In this document: positions 55,006 through 64,000 of the stretch, in pieces
Layout of the letters: the number at the start of each line of letters is the position of its first letter
Numbering within the stretch: the stretch's first letter is position 1
NCBI GenBank assembly: GCA_947095585.1
Contig: OX352764.1
Span: 69,025,536 to 69,089,535, forward strand
Direction: 5' to 3'
Origin: Nephrocerus scutellatus
Taxonomy: Eukaryota; Arthropoda; Insecta; Diptera; Pipunculidae
Length of the DNA: 64,000 bases
Made by a program: the position numbers and the translations under genes
Notes under the pieces: generated by a model
Seen by the model: the letters and a program-made list of their open reading frames with translations, nothing else
The model's database searches: none
What the model was told of the DNA's origin: nothing

Positions 55006-56154
55006 CAGGGATGGCTCATGTTGGAAGGGGTGTAGTTAGTCGACGAGGAAGGGATATTGGTTAGAGTTTAGTGGGTTGGGGGGAGGGGGATTTGTTTGTG
55101 TGGAATTGCTCAGCTAGTTATAAATATAATACACAAACGCCGCTAAATCGGATTCACTTCTATCGGCGCACTTGGATCCGCGTGCACCTATTTTGTATAC
55201 AGTTTCAATCGATACGACTTACAAATTCCTCGTTCGAAATCAAATAAGATAAAACTTAAAACAAAAACAATACCCCACGACAAGCTACAATTCATTAGAA
55301 TTACTCTTATATAATTTATACTTAGGATAATACTGCACGATTCTGCGTTTCGAATTGAAACTTTTAATTCTAATAGCCATGTCATGGGCAATTCAGTATG
55401 ATATACAGGAAGTACAATTTGTGTTATTGTTTTGTAATTGTTGACGCTTCAAGGTTTTGTGTACGTAACGTCGATTATGTAGATGGCTCATGAAAATTAA
55501 TATGTATTGAATTTGAAATGACACCAATTTACATGCTGATGTCCTTCAAGCAACAAGAACTTGTATGCGATCGGATTGTTCTAATAGTTTATTTTTGTTT
55601 TGTATGACAATAAAAGCAATAGTTTAAGCTTCAGAATCATTTAAAAAGGCTGTTAAACCTTAACGTCTATAGAAAACTTTTGAATGTATACGTATTTGTA
55701 ATAGCACGTATATCCGTATTTGTAAAGTACGTATGTAATTTGATTCGTTTCATTTTTGGTTTCTCTATACTCGTATTATAAATATGCAGTTTTTTACAAC
55801 GTTTGTCTATAAATAAAAATATTCACCACGTTTAACTACAAAAATGCGATCCAAGATTTCATTACGTTAAGTGAATAAAAGTTGTACGGGTTAATTAATT
55901 AACAACAAGGTAGGAAATAGACTAAAATTTATTATATTTCTAGTGTTTATATTTTAGAAATAACTAGCTTTAATGTCCAGTGTTGCCCGGCTGCCTCCAA
56001 TATACTGTCCAAACTAAACTGCTCCCACCGCACTCAACTGACCACACACTGACAACACTTCACTAACTCCCTCCCCACTCTGACCCTCTCACAACACTAA
56101 CCACAAAAATGTAGCCTATATCCTCCGGCGCAAAAAATATGTACATGGTGAAAA
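55006..56154. other. Mostly unassigned; G-rich patch and ACTAGC repeat start
   Basis: 55068-55092 is G-rich (GTGGGTTGGGGGGAGGGGG). A diverged ACTAGC start is at ~55962 (CCAGTGTTGCCCGGCTGCC). No gene. Confidence 0.4.
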
Positions 56155-56580
56155 CAAAATCAAAATTTTTCATGTAAATTCTGTAATCCGAGATACGCAT
56201 GTGTGCAAAGTTGACATAAAACCCCTCGGCCCTGGGGCTCGATCACTGACAAAATTTTTACAGAAGGTGTTGTCATCCGAGATACACATAATATCAATTT
56301 AATTTTGATAAAATAAAAATAAAAATTCACTACCAAACTTTTACAGAAGGATTGTCACCAGCAATACACATGTATACTAAATTTGATAAAAATTGGGTTG
56401 ATTTTTAAAAAATGGGGCCCGATTACTTCCAAATCTTTATAAAAGTGTGATCATCGGATATACAAATGTGCACAAAATTTAAATAAAATCCGGTTAATAT
56501 TTAAGAAATTTATTTGGGAACCCCCGGCCCTGATTCCCGATCACTTCCAAAGCACAAAAAGGGTTGTCATCGAAGATACA
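56155..56580 (-). mobile_element. HINE-like element, copy 13a
   Basis: It starts AAAATTTTTCATGTAAATTC and TGTAATCCGAGATACGCATG and has four diverged units (GGGGCTCGATCACTGAC; ATGGGGCCCGATTACTTCC). It breaks off at 56580, where Jockey-like coding sequence starts. Confidence 0.65.
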
Positions 56581-56589
56581 AATGGGACA

Positions 56590-56785
56590 TATATATTCGG
56601 TGACATATATAATCTTACTCAGCTTGTAAATGTGTCTACAAGAATTCCTGACATTGCAAATCATCCCGTCAACACCCTGGACATGTTCCTTACCTCTCAT
56701 CCTAAAAAGCACACCGTTAATGTATTATCACCTCTAGGCTCATCCAACCATTATGTAGAATCAGTTATTTTTCGTTATTAAACCA
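56590..56785 (+). pseudogene. Jockey-clade endonuclease fragment, plus strand
   Basis: The frame reads IYNLTQLVNVSTRIPDIANH, PVNTLDMFLTSHPKKH and LSPLGSSNHY, matching the C-terminal third of Jockey-type APE endonucleases (TR-PD---NTLD-FLTS---...SDH). S-D-H reads S-N-H, so the catalytic Asp is lost. It lies between two HINE-like minisatellite blocks. Confidence 0.75.
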
Positions 56786-57230
56786 AAGGAAAAACTCAGA
56801 AAATATAAGTATTCGCCGACGTTCAAAAATTGAGGCAAAAAATTCTCCAATACCCCAATATTCCAATACTCCAATATTAAATATTTGGCTGAACTACAGT
56901 ATAGCTACCTGGGTGTCTGAATTGAAAATCCTTTCAAAACAGCAGGGTGTCAATAGTTTTTTCAGGAAAATGCGTATTTCGTTGTAGTGTGAAATACCAC
57001 CCTTTGTGTGAAGTAAAATAAAAGGTAAAGCAGATATTTGGCTTGGGTAAAAAAGTGGTCTTATGTATACACTGCATCCCGACTCCACCATAAATGCTGT
57101 CTCAGATTATTTTCATAATAACGCCAGAGAGAAATTGTAGTGATGAGGTTTTAACAGTTAGCCATAAGTAATTGTTAGGCACAAAAGGGGCATCCCAAGA
57201 AGCTAAAACTCAAAAAAAGATGAAAAGTAA
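56786..57230. other. Unassigned sequence between HINE-like blocks
   Basis: No recognisable feature. CCAATACCCCAATATTCCAA (~56850) is a small degenerate repeat. Confidence 0.35.
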
Positions 57231-58063
57231 AAAACAACCCAGAAATATTAAAAACGTGCAAAGTTTTAATAAAATCGAATTACTTTTTTAAAAAAAATAT
57301 GTGGGAGCACCTAGACCTTGGGGCCCGATCACTTCTAAATTTTTACAGAAAGCTTTGTCCTTCGGAGATACACATGTGTAGACCCCTCAGAACTGGTACC
57401 ACTTCCTTTTATTTACAAGAAGTGTTGTCAATCGAATTATATACGTGTGTATAAAATTTGAAGAAAAACGGATATATTTTTTAAAAAATTTCTTTGGGAG
57501 CCACCAGCGCCCGATCACTACCAAATTTATTAAAAAATTGTTGTCCATGGGAGATACACATGTGTATAAAATTTTAATAAAATCTATTAATTTTAAAAAA
57601 AAAATTATATCGGAGCCCTAGGGCCACTTCCAAATTTTTACAAAAAGTATTGTCCATCGTATTAAACACATGCATTTTAAGAACATTCGTTTGGGTGTTC
57701 CCGTCGCCGGGGCCCGATCACTTTCAAATTTTTACAAAAAGTGTTGCTCATCTGAGGTACATACGAATGATTTTCAATGTCAGGTATTCTTGTGGGTTCA
57801 TTTATAAGCTGAGTACGGCGATTAAACTCAGCGAATAACCCGGGTGTTGTCTGGCAAGAATGGCGAAGCCACCCAGAATTGTGAGCATTGAAATCGCCAG
57901 CAATGACGATTTCAGTATTATAATCACAATGTCACAATTCTTGCAATTAACAAATGTGTGGATTTCAATAAAATCGGGCTTTGGTAAGTGGGTTGATCGA
58001 AAGATTACAAGACAAACAAACAGACAGATCACCGGGCACTAGAAGTTATAACAGAATTTAAAA
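57231..58063 (-). mobile_element. HINE-like element, copy 13b (with captured Jockey fragment)
   Basis: It starts AAAACAACCCAGAAATATT (near 57229), has six units (TTGGGGCCCGATCACTTC; GGAGATACACATGTGTA), then the Jockey fragment at 57777-57925, then the family's conserved end (AAATCGGGCTTTGGTAAGTG; AGAAGTTATAACAGAATTT). Confidence 0.65.
57777..57925 (-). pseudogene. Jockey-clade endonuclease fragment inside HINE-like copy 13b
   Basis: The minus-strand frame reads TEIVIAGDFNAHNSGWLRHS, CQTTPGLFAEFN and INEPTRIPDIENH, the central part of an APE endonuclease with the catalytic GDFNAH motif. It is bounded on both sides by HINE-like sequence. The RIPDI end overlaps the start of the plus-strand fragment at 56610, so the two pieces are adjacent parts of one LINE protein in opposite orientation. 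Confidence 0.8.
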
Positions 58064-58320
58064 ACCACGCTAAGGTTTATTACAAGGTTAAAAGAACATC
58101 CAATGCTTAGCGTAGTTTCTTTAAATTATGTTATTTTTTAAGCCTTAAATATTCCGGAATTTCATTGAAAACATTTCAGCAATTTTCATTTATCTTATAA
58201 CAGTTCTAGTTGCTTCAGATCTACCACCCATTTTATTTTCTACCTTAGATGGGGCTAGTTATGCTTCAATAAAAACATTTTTTTTAAATTTGTTTAATAT
58301 TATTTTATTTTGTACTTTTT
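58064..58320. other. AT-rich spacer, nothing recognised
   Basis: No feature seen. Confidence 0.35.
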
Positions 58321-59441
58321 AAATTCTCTATATTAACTTCGCGTGCACGTGGCTGGCTGGTCAGATTTTCTGATCAATTTTTAACCCACTTCCCAAAGCC
58401 CGATTTTATTGAAATTTTGCACACATGTATATTTCCGGTGACAATACTATTAAATTCTATTAAAATTTGAGGCCCCTCGGACCTCGGGGTCGGGGGGCCC
58501 CCATACAAATATTTTACAAAATTTACCCGATTTTTTTAAAATTTTATACAAATGTGTATCTCCGATGGAAAACACTTTTTGTAAATTTTTTTTAGAGATA
58601 GGGTCCCTGGGTCGGGGACTCCCATACAATTTTTTTTTTATTTATCAATTTTTAGCGAACTTCATAAAGCCCGATTTTCCTGAAATTTTGTACACATGTG
58701 TATTTCCGGTGACAATATTTTCTTTTAAAATTTGGAAGTGATCGGGCCCCGGGTTTGGCTCCCATACGAATTTAAAATAAAAATTACCCGATTTTTTTCA
58801 AATTTTACACAAACAATACTTTTTCTAAAATTTGGTAGTGATCGGGCCCCGGGTTCGGCCCAAGGCCCTTATACATTTTTTTAAATATCATAAAGTGACA
58901 TCAGATACCGTCGCAATTTAATGACTGTGTGTGGTGTGTGCTGCGCAGTCGGCTGCGCTGCTTGGTTTTGGTGGTGGAGAGAGAGAAATCTTAGCTCACG
59001 CACAAATGAACCCAGCAAATGAAACGAGACATGCATGTTTTATGCTTAATTCAACTTACTTACTTATTTACTGAATTGTAATTTTTATTGATGTCGTTTT
59101 TTGTAGTCGATATCAACTTACAAATAGAACAACAAGTTTTCACAATATTCTGTCATTTGGCGTTTTCATAAATTAGTTCAGAGCAGTCAAAGAGTTCTCA
59201 AGAAAAATGCTCGTGTTTCTTATTTGCTCAGAGTATGAGCGTGCTCGAAGTGCTCAGAATAAAATGATCTGAGCATTTTCAAATTTGAAATCTGATGTCA
59301 AATGTCTCTTTCGATTATTTTCTCCTACAATAAAAAAATAAAAAAAATTAAAAATTAACCAGGATCGAGGGGCTCCCATATCAATTTCTGCGATTAGAGA
59401 ATTTAGATGAAAAATTTAAATTTTTATGGGTTGTTTTTTTT
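58321..59441 (+). mobile_element. HINE-like element, copy 14 (long subfamily, reference-like)
   Basis: AAATTCTCTATATTAACTTC, (TGGC)n, TTTTTAACCCACTTCCC, four units (GATCGGGCCCCGGGTTTGG), then the core CTGCGCAGTCGGCTGCGCTG and GTGCTCAGAATAAAATGATC, ending GCGATTAGAGAATTTAGATG and TTTTTATGGGTTG. It lacks the ~740-bp insert of copy 8, so it serves as the uninterrupted reference. Confidence 0.8.
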
Positions 59442-59509
59442 AGTTTTTAATGAAATATGTATACTAACCAATATGAAGATGAGATTCTTATATGGAGATC
59501 CGTACAAGG

Positions 59510-60335
59510 CCCCAAATATACCACCAAAAGGCCCTCAAAAAACTCCCAAAAAACCTCGAAACGAACCCCAAAGGACCCTAAGAACCCTTAAGATCATTGA
59601 GACCATTCAAGACCACAATAAAAACGCTCCAAGATCCCCTCAAGACCACCTTCAAGACCCCATCAAGAACACCTTAAGATCTACATAAAACCCCTCTCAA
59701 GACTACCTCAAGACTCCCTTAAAATCCTCTCAAGACCCCACCCAATACTCTCCCAAAACCCCAAAAGACATCCTCAAACCTCACTCGAGATTTCTTTAAG
59801 ACCCTCCTCAAGACCATCTCAAGGCCCACTCAAGACCCTCTGAAAACACCTCAAGGCTCGCTTAAGATCACCTTAAGATCCCTCTTAAAATCCATAAGTA
59901 CCATCATAAGACTCCCTCAAGACCCATTCAAAAAGCTTCAAAGACCCCACTCAAAACCCTCTTAAGACCACCTTGAAAATAGGTAAGACCACCTTAAGAC
60001 TTCTATCAAGACCCCCCTCAAAACGCTCTGAAGACCACACTACATTGTCCACTAAAACCCACCAACACCATTCAAAAAACCCTCCTAAAGTCCCCCTTCA
60101 AACCTCTGAAGACCCCCTCAAGACCTCCTCAAGAACACTCTCCAGACCCAACCCAAGACCCCCAAGACCCTCTTACATTCCCCTCAAGTTAACCTAAGAG
60201 CCCCAAGACCCTTTCCCATCCTCCTAAAAGCCCCATCAAGACATCCTCAAGAACCCTACAAGACTCCCCTTATACCTCCATCAAGACGACCTTAAGACCC
60301 CTTCAAGATTCCTTTATACCCCCTTCAAGAATTCA
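59510..60335 (+). repeat. A/C-rich degenerate CTCAAGACC repeat (~825 bp)
   Basis: Irregular words such as CCCTCAAGACC, CCTTAAGACC and CCTCAAGAC recur with variable spacing of roughly 10-17 bp. There is strong strand asymmetry, with little G or T. The proline/lysine-rich open frames at 59407-59688 and 59973-60197 are artefacts of the composition. The same type occurs at 40405-40760. Confidence 0.85.
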
Positions 60336-60569
60336 TATTTTTCATTTCATATGTGCATTTATTCATTTCCATAAATTTGTAGTATACAATAATTTGTAAT
60401 TCAATATTTCAGAACCAATTAACAAATATAGGAAGAGAATAATAGTAATCAATTTATCCCTGTTTTGTTAGAGTTGAATGATACATCAAAATTTATCTAT
60501 ACGTAAATATTTCTTATGTGATGTGATCACTATTGAATAAAAATAAAATTCCACTTAAACGGAAATACA
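60336..60569. other. AT-rich spacer
   Basis: No feature recognised. Confidence 0.35.
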
Positions 60570-60589
60570 TAAGCCTCAGAAGATAAAAT

Positions 60590-60725
60590 GGTATGCTCAG
60601 GCTGGAGTCCCAAAAGGAAGTGTATTAGGGCCAAAGTATCTCGGAATGAACTTAGATGCAAAACTAAGATGGAAGAAACATATAAAAAAGAAAATTGAAG
60701 AACTTAACATCAACATCGAAGGCTG
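60590..60725 (+). pseudogene. Jockey-like RT fragment with internal deletion
   Basis: The frame reads QAGVPKGSVLGP, which is the QGSVLSP-type motif B block, fused directly to KYLGMNLDAKLRWKKHIKKK from the thumb region. The catalytic YADD segment normally between them is gone. Confidence 0.75.
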
Positions 60726-60824
60726 AGGAAGCAGTAAAACTCATCGATACAAAACTGAAGCGCATTAAACCACATGATCTAATTACTAGGAGCTTAAACA
60801 ACTTTTTGTATTTTTTTATAGAAG

Positions 60825-61137
60825 TAATAAGCTATTTCTGTATGTAATATATATGTGGTTAAGAACAAAATTGAACTGCTCGTTAGCGTAAACTAGTTGC
60901 AGTGTTATGAAATATGATCAATTAATTACGTTTCAATAATAAAAAAAAAGAGCAGGAGCGTGAGTTTTGAGCGTGACAACGTCTGTCCGGGACGAAAGAA
61001 AAGAAAACAAAGATTTTGTTGTCTGTGGGACATAAACACGGATGGATATATTAAAATTATTTTCTATACTAAATACATGTCCTACGACTTGCACCGTAGC
61101 TCATTACATACATCATCATCACATTATATATAAATTA
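60825..61137 (+). repeat. Dispersed repeat E, copy 1
   Basis: From TAATAAGCTATTTCTGTATG through GTGACAACGTCTGTCCGGGA to GCACCGTAGCTCATTACATA. It is about 90% identical to 63345-63681. Both lead straight into ACTAGC. The ACAACGTCTGTC word is shared with the Helitron-like 3' end at 40821. Confidence 0.8.
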
Positions 61138-61590
61138 CTAGCTTTTCCCGAGCACTTTGCTACCCGTCCACTGACGCCACGCCCACTTACACCCCAATAA
61201 CTAACCAACTCACCAATCCAGAAAACTATAGAATCGACACTTATACAGGCAAAAAATGTACACTTGTTCGAATATTCTTTTTATGAAGATTATATACAGG
61301 GAAAACTACATTTTCCACCCCAGCGCCACCTATCGGGTCCAAATTTTGTCAACGACTTTCTTTTTATTTAAATATTATTTGGTGTGAATTTGAGGAAAAT
61401 CGTTCCATAAATAAGAATATTCAAAAAAAAAATGATACCAGCGCCACCTAGCGGGGCTGAACAAACTCTACAACCTTCGCGTAGTAATTACGAACATACT
61501 CGCAGAAGGAAGTATCCTATTTGGTGCAGCCGTTTTCAAGTTTTAAGCATCCGAACAAACCACGATTCATTTATATATATATAGATTTAA
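61138..61590 (+). repeat. Interspersed ACTAGC element (~450 bp)
   Basis: It starts ACTAGCTTTTCCCGAGCACT, TTGCTACCCG, contains two CAGCGCCACCTA motifs and ends GCAGCCGTTTTCAAGTTTTA then TATATATATAGAT. The tail resembles common insect SINE/Helitron-type ends; family unknown. Confidence 0.5.
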
Positions 61591-61596
61591 GATTTA

Positions 61597-62559
61597 TAAG
61601 CTAATTTTAATGTTCATAACCACTAACTGTGAAGTTGCTGCATATTGCATATTGCATATTACTGCCCAAACACAGTAATGCAGCTTTTGGTTTCAACTCA
61701 TAAAAAATTTGAGTAGTTTTAAATTAAATTAGAAGAGACAAGTAGTGAGTAGTTCTGCTCATGCTTCGAAGAATGTCGCTTTGAAACATGCAGGCCAATT
61801 ATTTCTCATTAAATTTCTTTTGCATTGTTCTCTTATTTCTGTAATTGATCGAATAGTTTTTTTGAACCGATGCTTAATGCCATGTATGATGTTTGATGGT
61901 TGACTCAATGGTCGATGGTAGATTCGTTGTTCAGTGGCAGACATCCAACTTACGATCGAACATCAAACCAGCAATCGAACTTCACTATAGTTACTGTACA
62001 TGAGTAAGGATAAGATAAGCCAGAAGAAAGGGAAATAGCAGCAACAGCAACGTCGCTTGCAACTTGTGAATGGCCTTGCCTCTTTTTAGTAACATTTGTA
62101 TTTTTTTTTTCTCTCTCACAAAGCAATGCAATGTTATGTTAATAGAACAAACAGAGCAGAGCACCGAGAGAAAATTAACAGAGACTTTCCTATCACTACG
62201 GCTGCGGTAAAGAATTAATGACATTTACATTTTCCAATTTGCATCAAATTAAAGTAGCTGCGAAAACTGCGCAGTCGATTTTTCTTTACTGCATTGGCTG
62301 AAAAGTGAATTTTTGACCAACATGCAGCATAAACTGCGCAGCGGCTTAATTGACCGCAGCCTACTACTGCATATGTTTGTTTCGTTCTGCTCAAGCTATG
62401 AGCTTGATTGTATGTTATTGAAGCCACATACATGATCATCAATCACATCACATACAACAGAATAAATATTTTAAAAGCTGATTTGAATGCTCATAACAAT
62501 TTATTGTGAGGTGGGTACATATTAAATATTACATATCACTTCCCAAACACAGTAATGAC
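61597..62559 (+). repeat. Pair of diverged ~83-bp direct repeats around ~800 bp
   Basis: 61597-61679 and 62477-62559 both run from AAGCT(A/G)ATTT..AATG to CCCAAACACAGTAATG. Nothing coding was recognised between them. Confidence 0.5.
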
Positions 62560-62560
62560 G

Positions 62561-63005
62561 AATTTCCATAGGAAGAAATCTTATAGTCGCATCTTGGTCC
62601 TACATTCCGAATTTCATGCGAATCGCTTGAAAAATAGCTTTGCTCCAGATATTCCAGACAATAATGATCATATTCCAGAATTTCCATAGGAAGAAATCTT
62701 ATAGTCGCTTCTTAGTTCTACATTCCGCATTTTATGCGAATCGCTTGAAAAATTGCTTTGCTCCAGATATTCCAGACAATAATGATCATATTCCAGAATT
62801 TCCATAGGAAGAAATCTTATAGTCGCTTCTTAGTCCTACATTCCGAATTTTATGCGAATCGCTTGAAAAATTGCTTTGTTCCAGAAATTCCAGACCATAA
62901 TGATCATATTCCAGAATTTCCATAGGAAGAAATCTTATAGTCGCATTATAGTCACACATTCCGAATTTCATGCGAATCTCTTGGGAAATGGCTTAGTTCC
63001 CAAAG
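62561..63005 (-). repeat. 118-bp satellite, inverted locus (about 4 units)
   Basis: AATTTCCATA anchors at 62561, 62679, 62797 and 62915 give an exact 118-bp period. Units (CATAGGAAGAAATCTTATAG, TCGC, ATTCCGAATTTCATGCGAAT) are the reverse complement of the array at 44597-46430. Here the units are uniform and lack the higher-order pattern. Confidence 0.9.
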
Positions 63006-63031
63006 TACTGACATTTAAAAATGTGATATTT

Positions 63032-63185
63032 AACAGTGATCACAACAGTCGGGCATTTAACAGTGTCTCACTTAACAGTGATCACAACATTCGGACATTT
63101 AACAGTGATCACAACAGTGGGACATTTAACAGTGATCACAACAGTGTATCACTTAACAGTGATCACAACAGTGGGACATTTAACA
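63032..63185 (+). repeat. 27-bp minisatellite with TGATCA palindrome
   Basis: Units like AACAGTGATCACAACAGTGG start at 63032, 63059, 63074, 63101, 63128, 63155 and 63182. All spacings are 27 bp except one 15-bp unit. The peptides read across it are repeat translations. Confidence 0.9.
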
Positions 63186-63218
63186 TTTTACTTTTTGAAC
63201 ATGCACCCCCTTGTACCT

Positions 63219-63345
63219 TGTAGTGAGACGTTGTCACGTCAAAACAACCCATAAAAATTTGTTTTTCGAGTAAATTCTCTAATCGAACCACACAACGTGC
63301 AGTTTGAATAACATCGAGTACTTTTTTTTATAAAATTAATAAATA
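63219..63345 (-). mobile_element. HINE-like element, 3' end piece (copy 15)
   Basis: It opens CTTGTAGTGAGACGTTGTCA, then CAAAACAACCCATAAAAATT and GTAAATTCTCTAATCG. In family orientation the end carries the hairpin GACGT-GACA-ACGTC. It breaks off at ~63345, where repeat E begins. Confidence 0.75.
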
Positions 63346-63681
63346 ATAAGCTATTTCTGTATGTAATATATATGTGGATAAGAACAAAATTAAACTGCTA
63401 GAAAGCGTAAACTTGTTTCAGTGCTATGAAATATGATCAATTAATTACGTTTCAATAATAAAAAAAAAGAGCAGGGTAGGCTGTGTCGAAGACACGGCCG
63501 TGGGTTTTGAGCGTGACAACGTCTGTCCGGGACGAAAGAAAAGAAAACAAAGATCTTGTTGTATGTGGAACATAAACACGGACGGATATATTGAAAATTT
63601 TTTCTATACTAAATACAATTCTTACGACTTGCACCGTAGCTCATCACATACATCATCATCACATCACATTATATATAAATT
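63345..63681 (+). repeat. Dispersed repeat E, copy 2
   Basis: It is homologous to 60825-61137, with an extra GTCGAAGACACGGCCGTGG segment near 63484. The 110-aa frame from 63500 has no known motif. Confidence 0.8.
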
Positions 63682-63716
63682 ACTAGCTGTTCCCGGGCGC
63701 TTTGCTAACCACCCAC

Positions 63717-64000
63717 TTGTAGTGAGACGTTGTCACGTCAAAACAACCCATAAATTTTTTTTTTCGAGTAAATTCTCTAATCGGGGATACACAACGTGCA
63801 GTTTGAATAACATCGAGTACTTTTTTTTATAAAATTTGTATGGGTGCCCCCCGATCCAAATTTTTAATAGAAAGTTATGTCACAGGAAATATATATGTGT
63901 GCAAAATTTCAATAAAATCGGGCTTTGTGAAGTCAGTTAAAAATTGGTCACAAGATATGACCAGACAGTCCGCCAGCCACGGTCACGCGAAGTTATTATA
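63717..64000 (-). mobile_element. HINE-like element, copy 16 (runs off the window)
   Basis: ACTTGTAGTGAGACGTTGTC, CAAAACAACCCATAAAT and GTAAATTCTCTAATCGGGG. The first ~120 bp repeats 63219-63345 almost exactly. It continues with AAATCGGGCTTTGTGAAG, GCCAGCC and CACGCGAAGTTATTATA at the window edge. Confidence 0.75.

Noticed and set aside
55068..55092. Possible G-quadruplex (GGGTTGGGGGGAGGGGG)
   Set aside because: Only three clearly separated G tracts; too weak to claim.
59407..59688. Lysine/proline-rich ORF, possible structural protein
   Set aside because: Produced by A/C-rich low-complexity DNA; no conserved domain, and the frame is open because T is scarce.
63036..63254. ORF with repeated TVITTVGHL peptide
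   Set aside because: Translation of the 27-bp minisatellite.

Overview
This is an AT-rich eukaryotic window. It looks like intergenic or intronic heterochromatin-like DNA from an insect, most likely a fly (Diptera). I found no convincing host protein-coding gene, rRNA or functional tRNA. Nearly everything recognisable is a transposable element (TE) or a repeat. The insect assignment rests on the TE set: an LOA-clade LINE with a DUF4780-like ORF1, Jockey-clade fragments, an SR2/RTE-like LINE, a mariner, tRNA-derived SINEs and rolling-circle (Helitron/Helentron-like) elements. All coding remnants carry frameshifts, stops or deletions. Family and clade names come from protein motifs read by eye; no database was searched.

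Layout. (1) 1-18.5 kb: a 5'-truncated LINE copy (family A) at 0.6-2.1 kb, several copies of one dispersed repeat (called HINE-like here), a tRNA-derived SINE at 14.2 kb, a tandem repeat 'D' at 15.4 kb, Jockey ORF1-like debris at 16.3-17.3 kb and an unknown coding-like repeat 'C' at 17.3 kb. (2) 18.5-27.8 kb: a second family A LINE (18641-21625) inserted into a D repeat whose paralogous empty site survives at ~15.55 kb. Then come an LOA ORF1 fragment, a Tc1/mariner-superfamily transposase fragment and a third family A copy on the minus strand, split by a ~748-bp solo LTR-like insert. (3) 27801-33127: a complete-length LOA-clade LINE on the minus strand with a poly(A) tail and an 11-bp target-site duplication. 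(4) 33.1-41.1 kb: HINE-like elements, some head to tail, plus a fragment of Helitron Pif1-like helicase and a Helitron-type 3' end. (5) 41.1-46.4 kb: a ~118-bp satellite with higher-order structure, interrupted by a complete-length (~3.3 kb) SR2/RTE-like LINE (family B). (6) 47-64 kb: a recent 463-bp tandem duplication, a palindromic minisatellite, a mariner nested in a HINE-like element, Jockey fragments, SINEs, A/C-rich low-complexity DNA, and the same satellite in opposite orientation.

The most interesting item is the HINE-like family. It has short inverted subterminal motifs (AAATTCTCTA / TAGAGAATTT), a variable tetranucleotide repeat just inside the 5' end, an internal ~110-bp minisatellite built around ACACATGTGT and GGGCCC palindromes, and in some copies a 3' hairpin. 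At least fifteen copies or pieces occur here in both orientations, and some contain fragments of Jockey endonuclease. This matches the architecture of Helentron-associated (DINE-1-like) rolling-circle elements, but a search is needed to establish the family.
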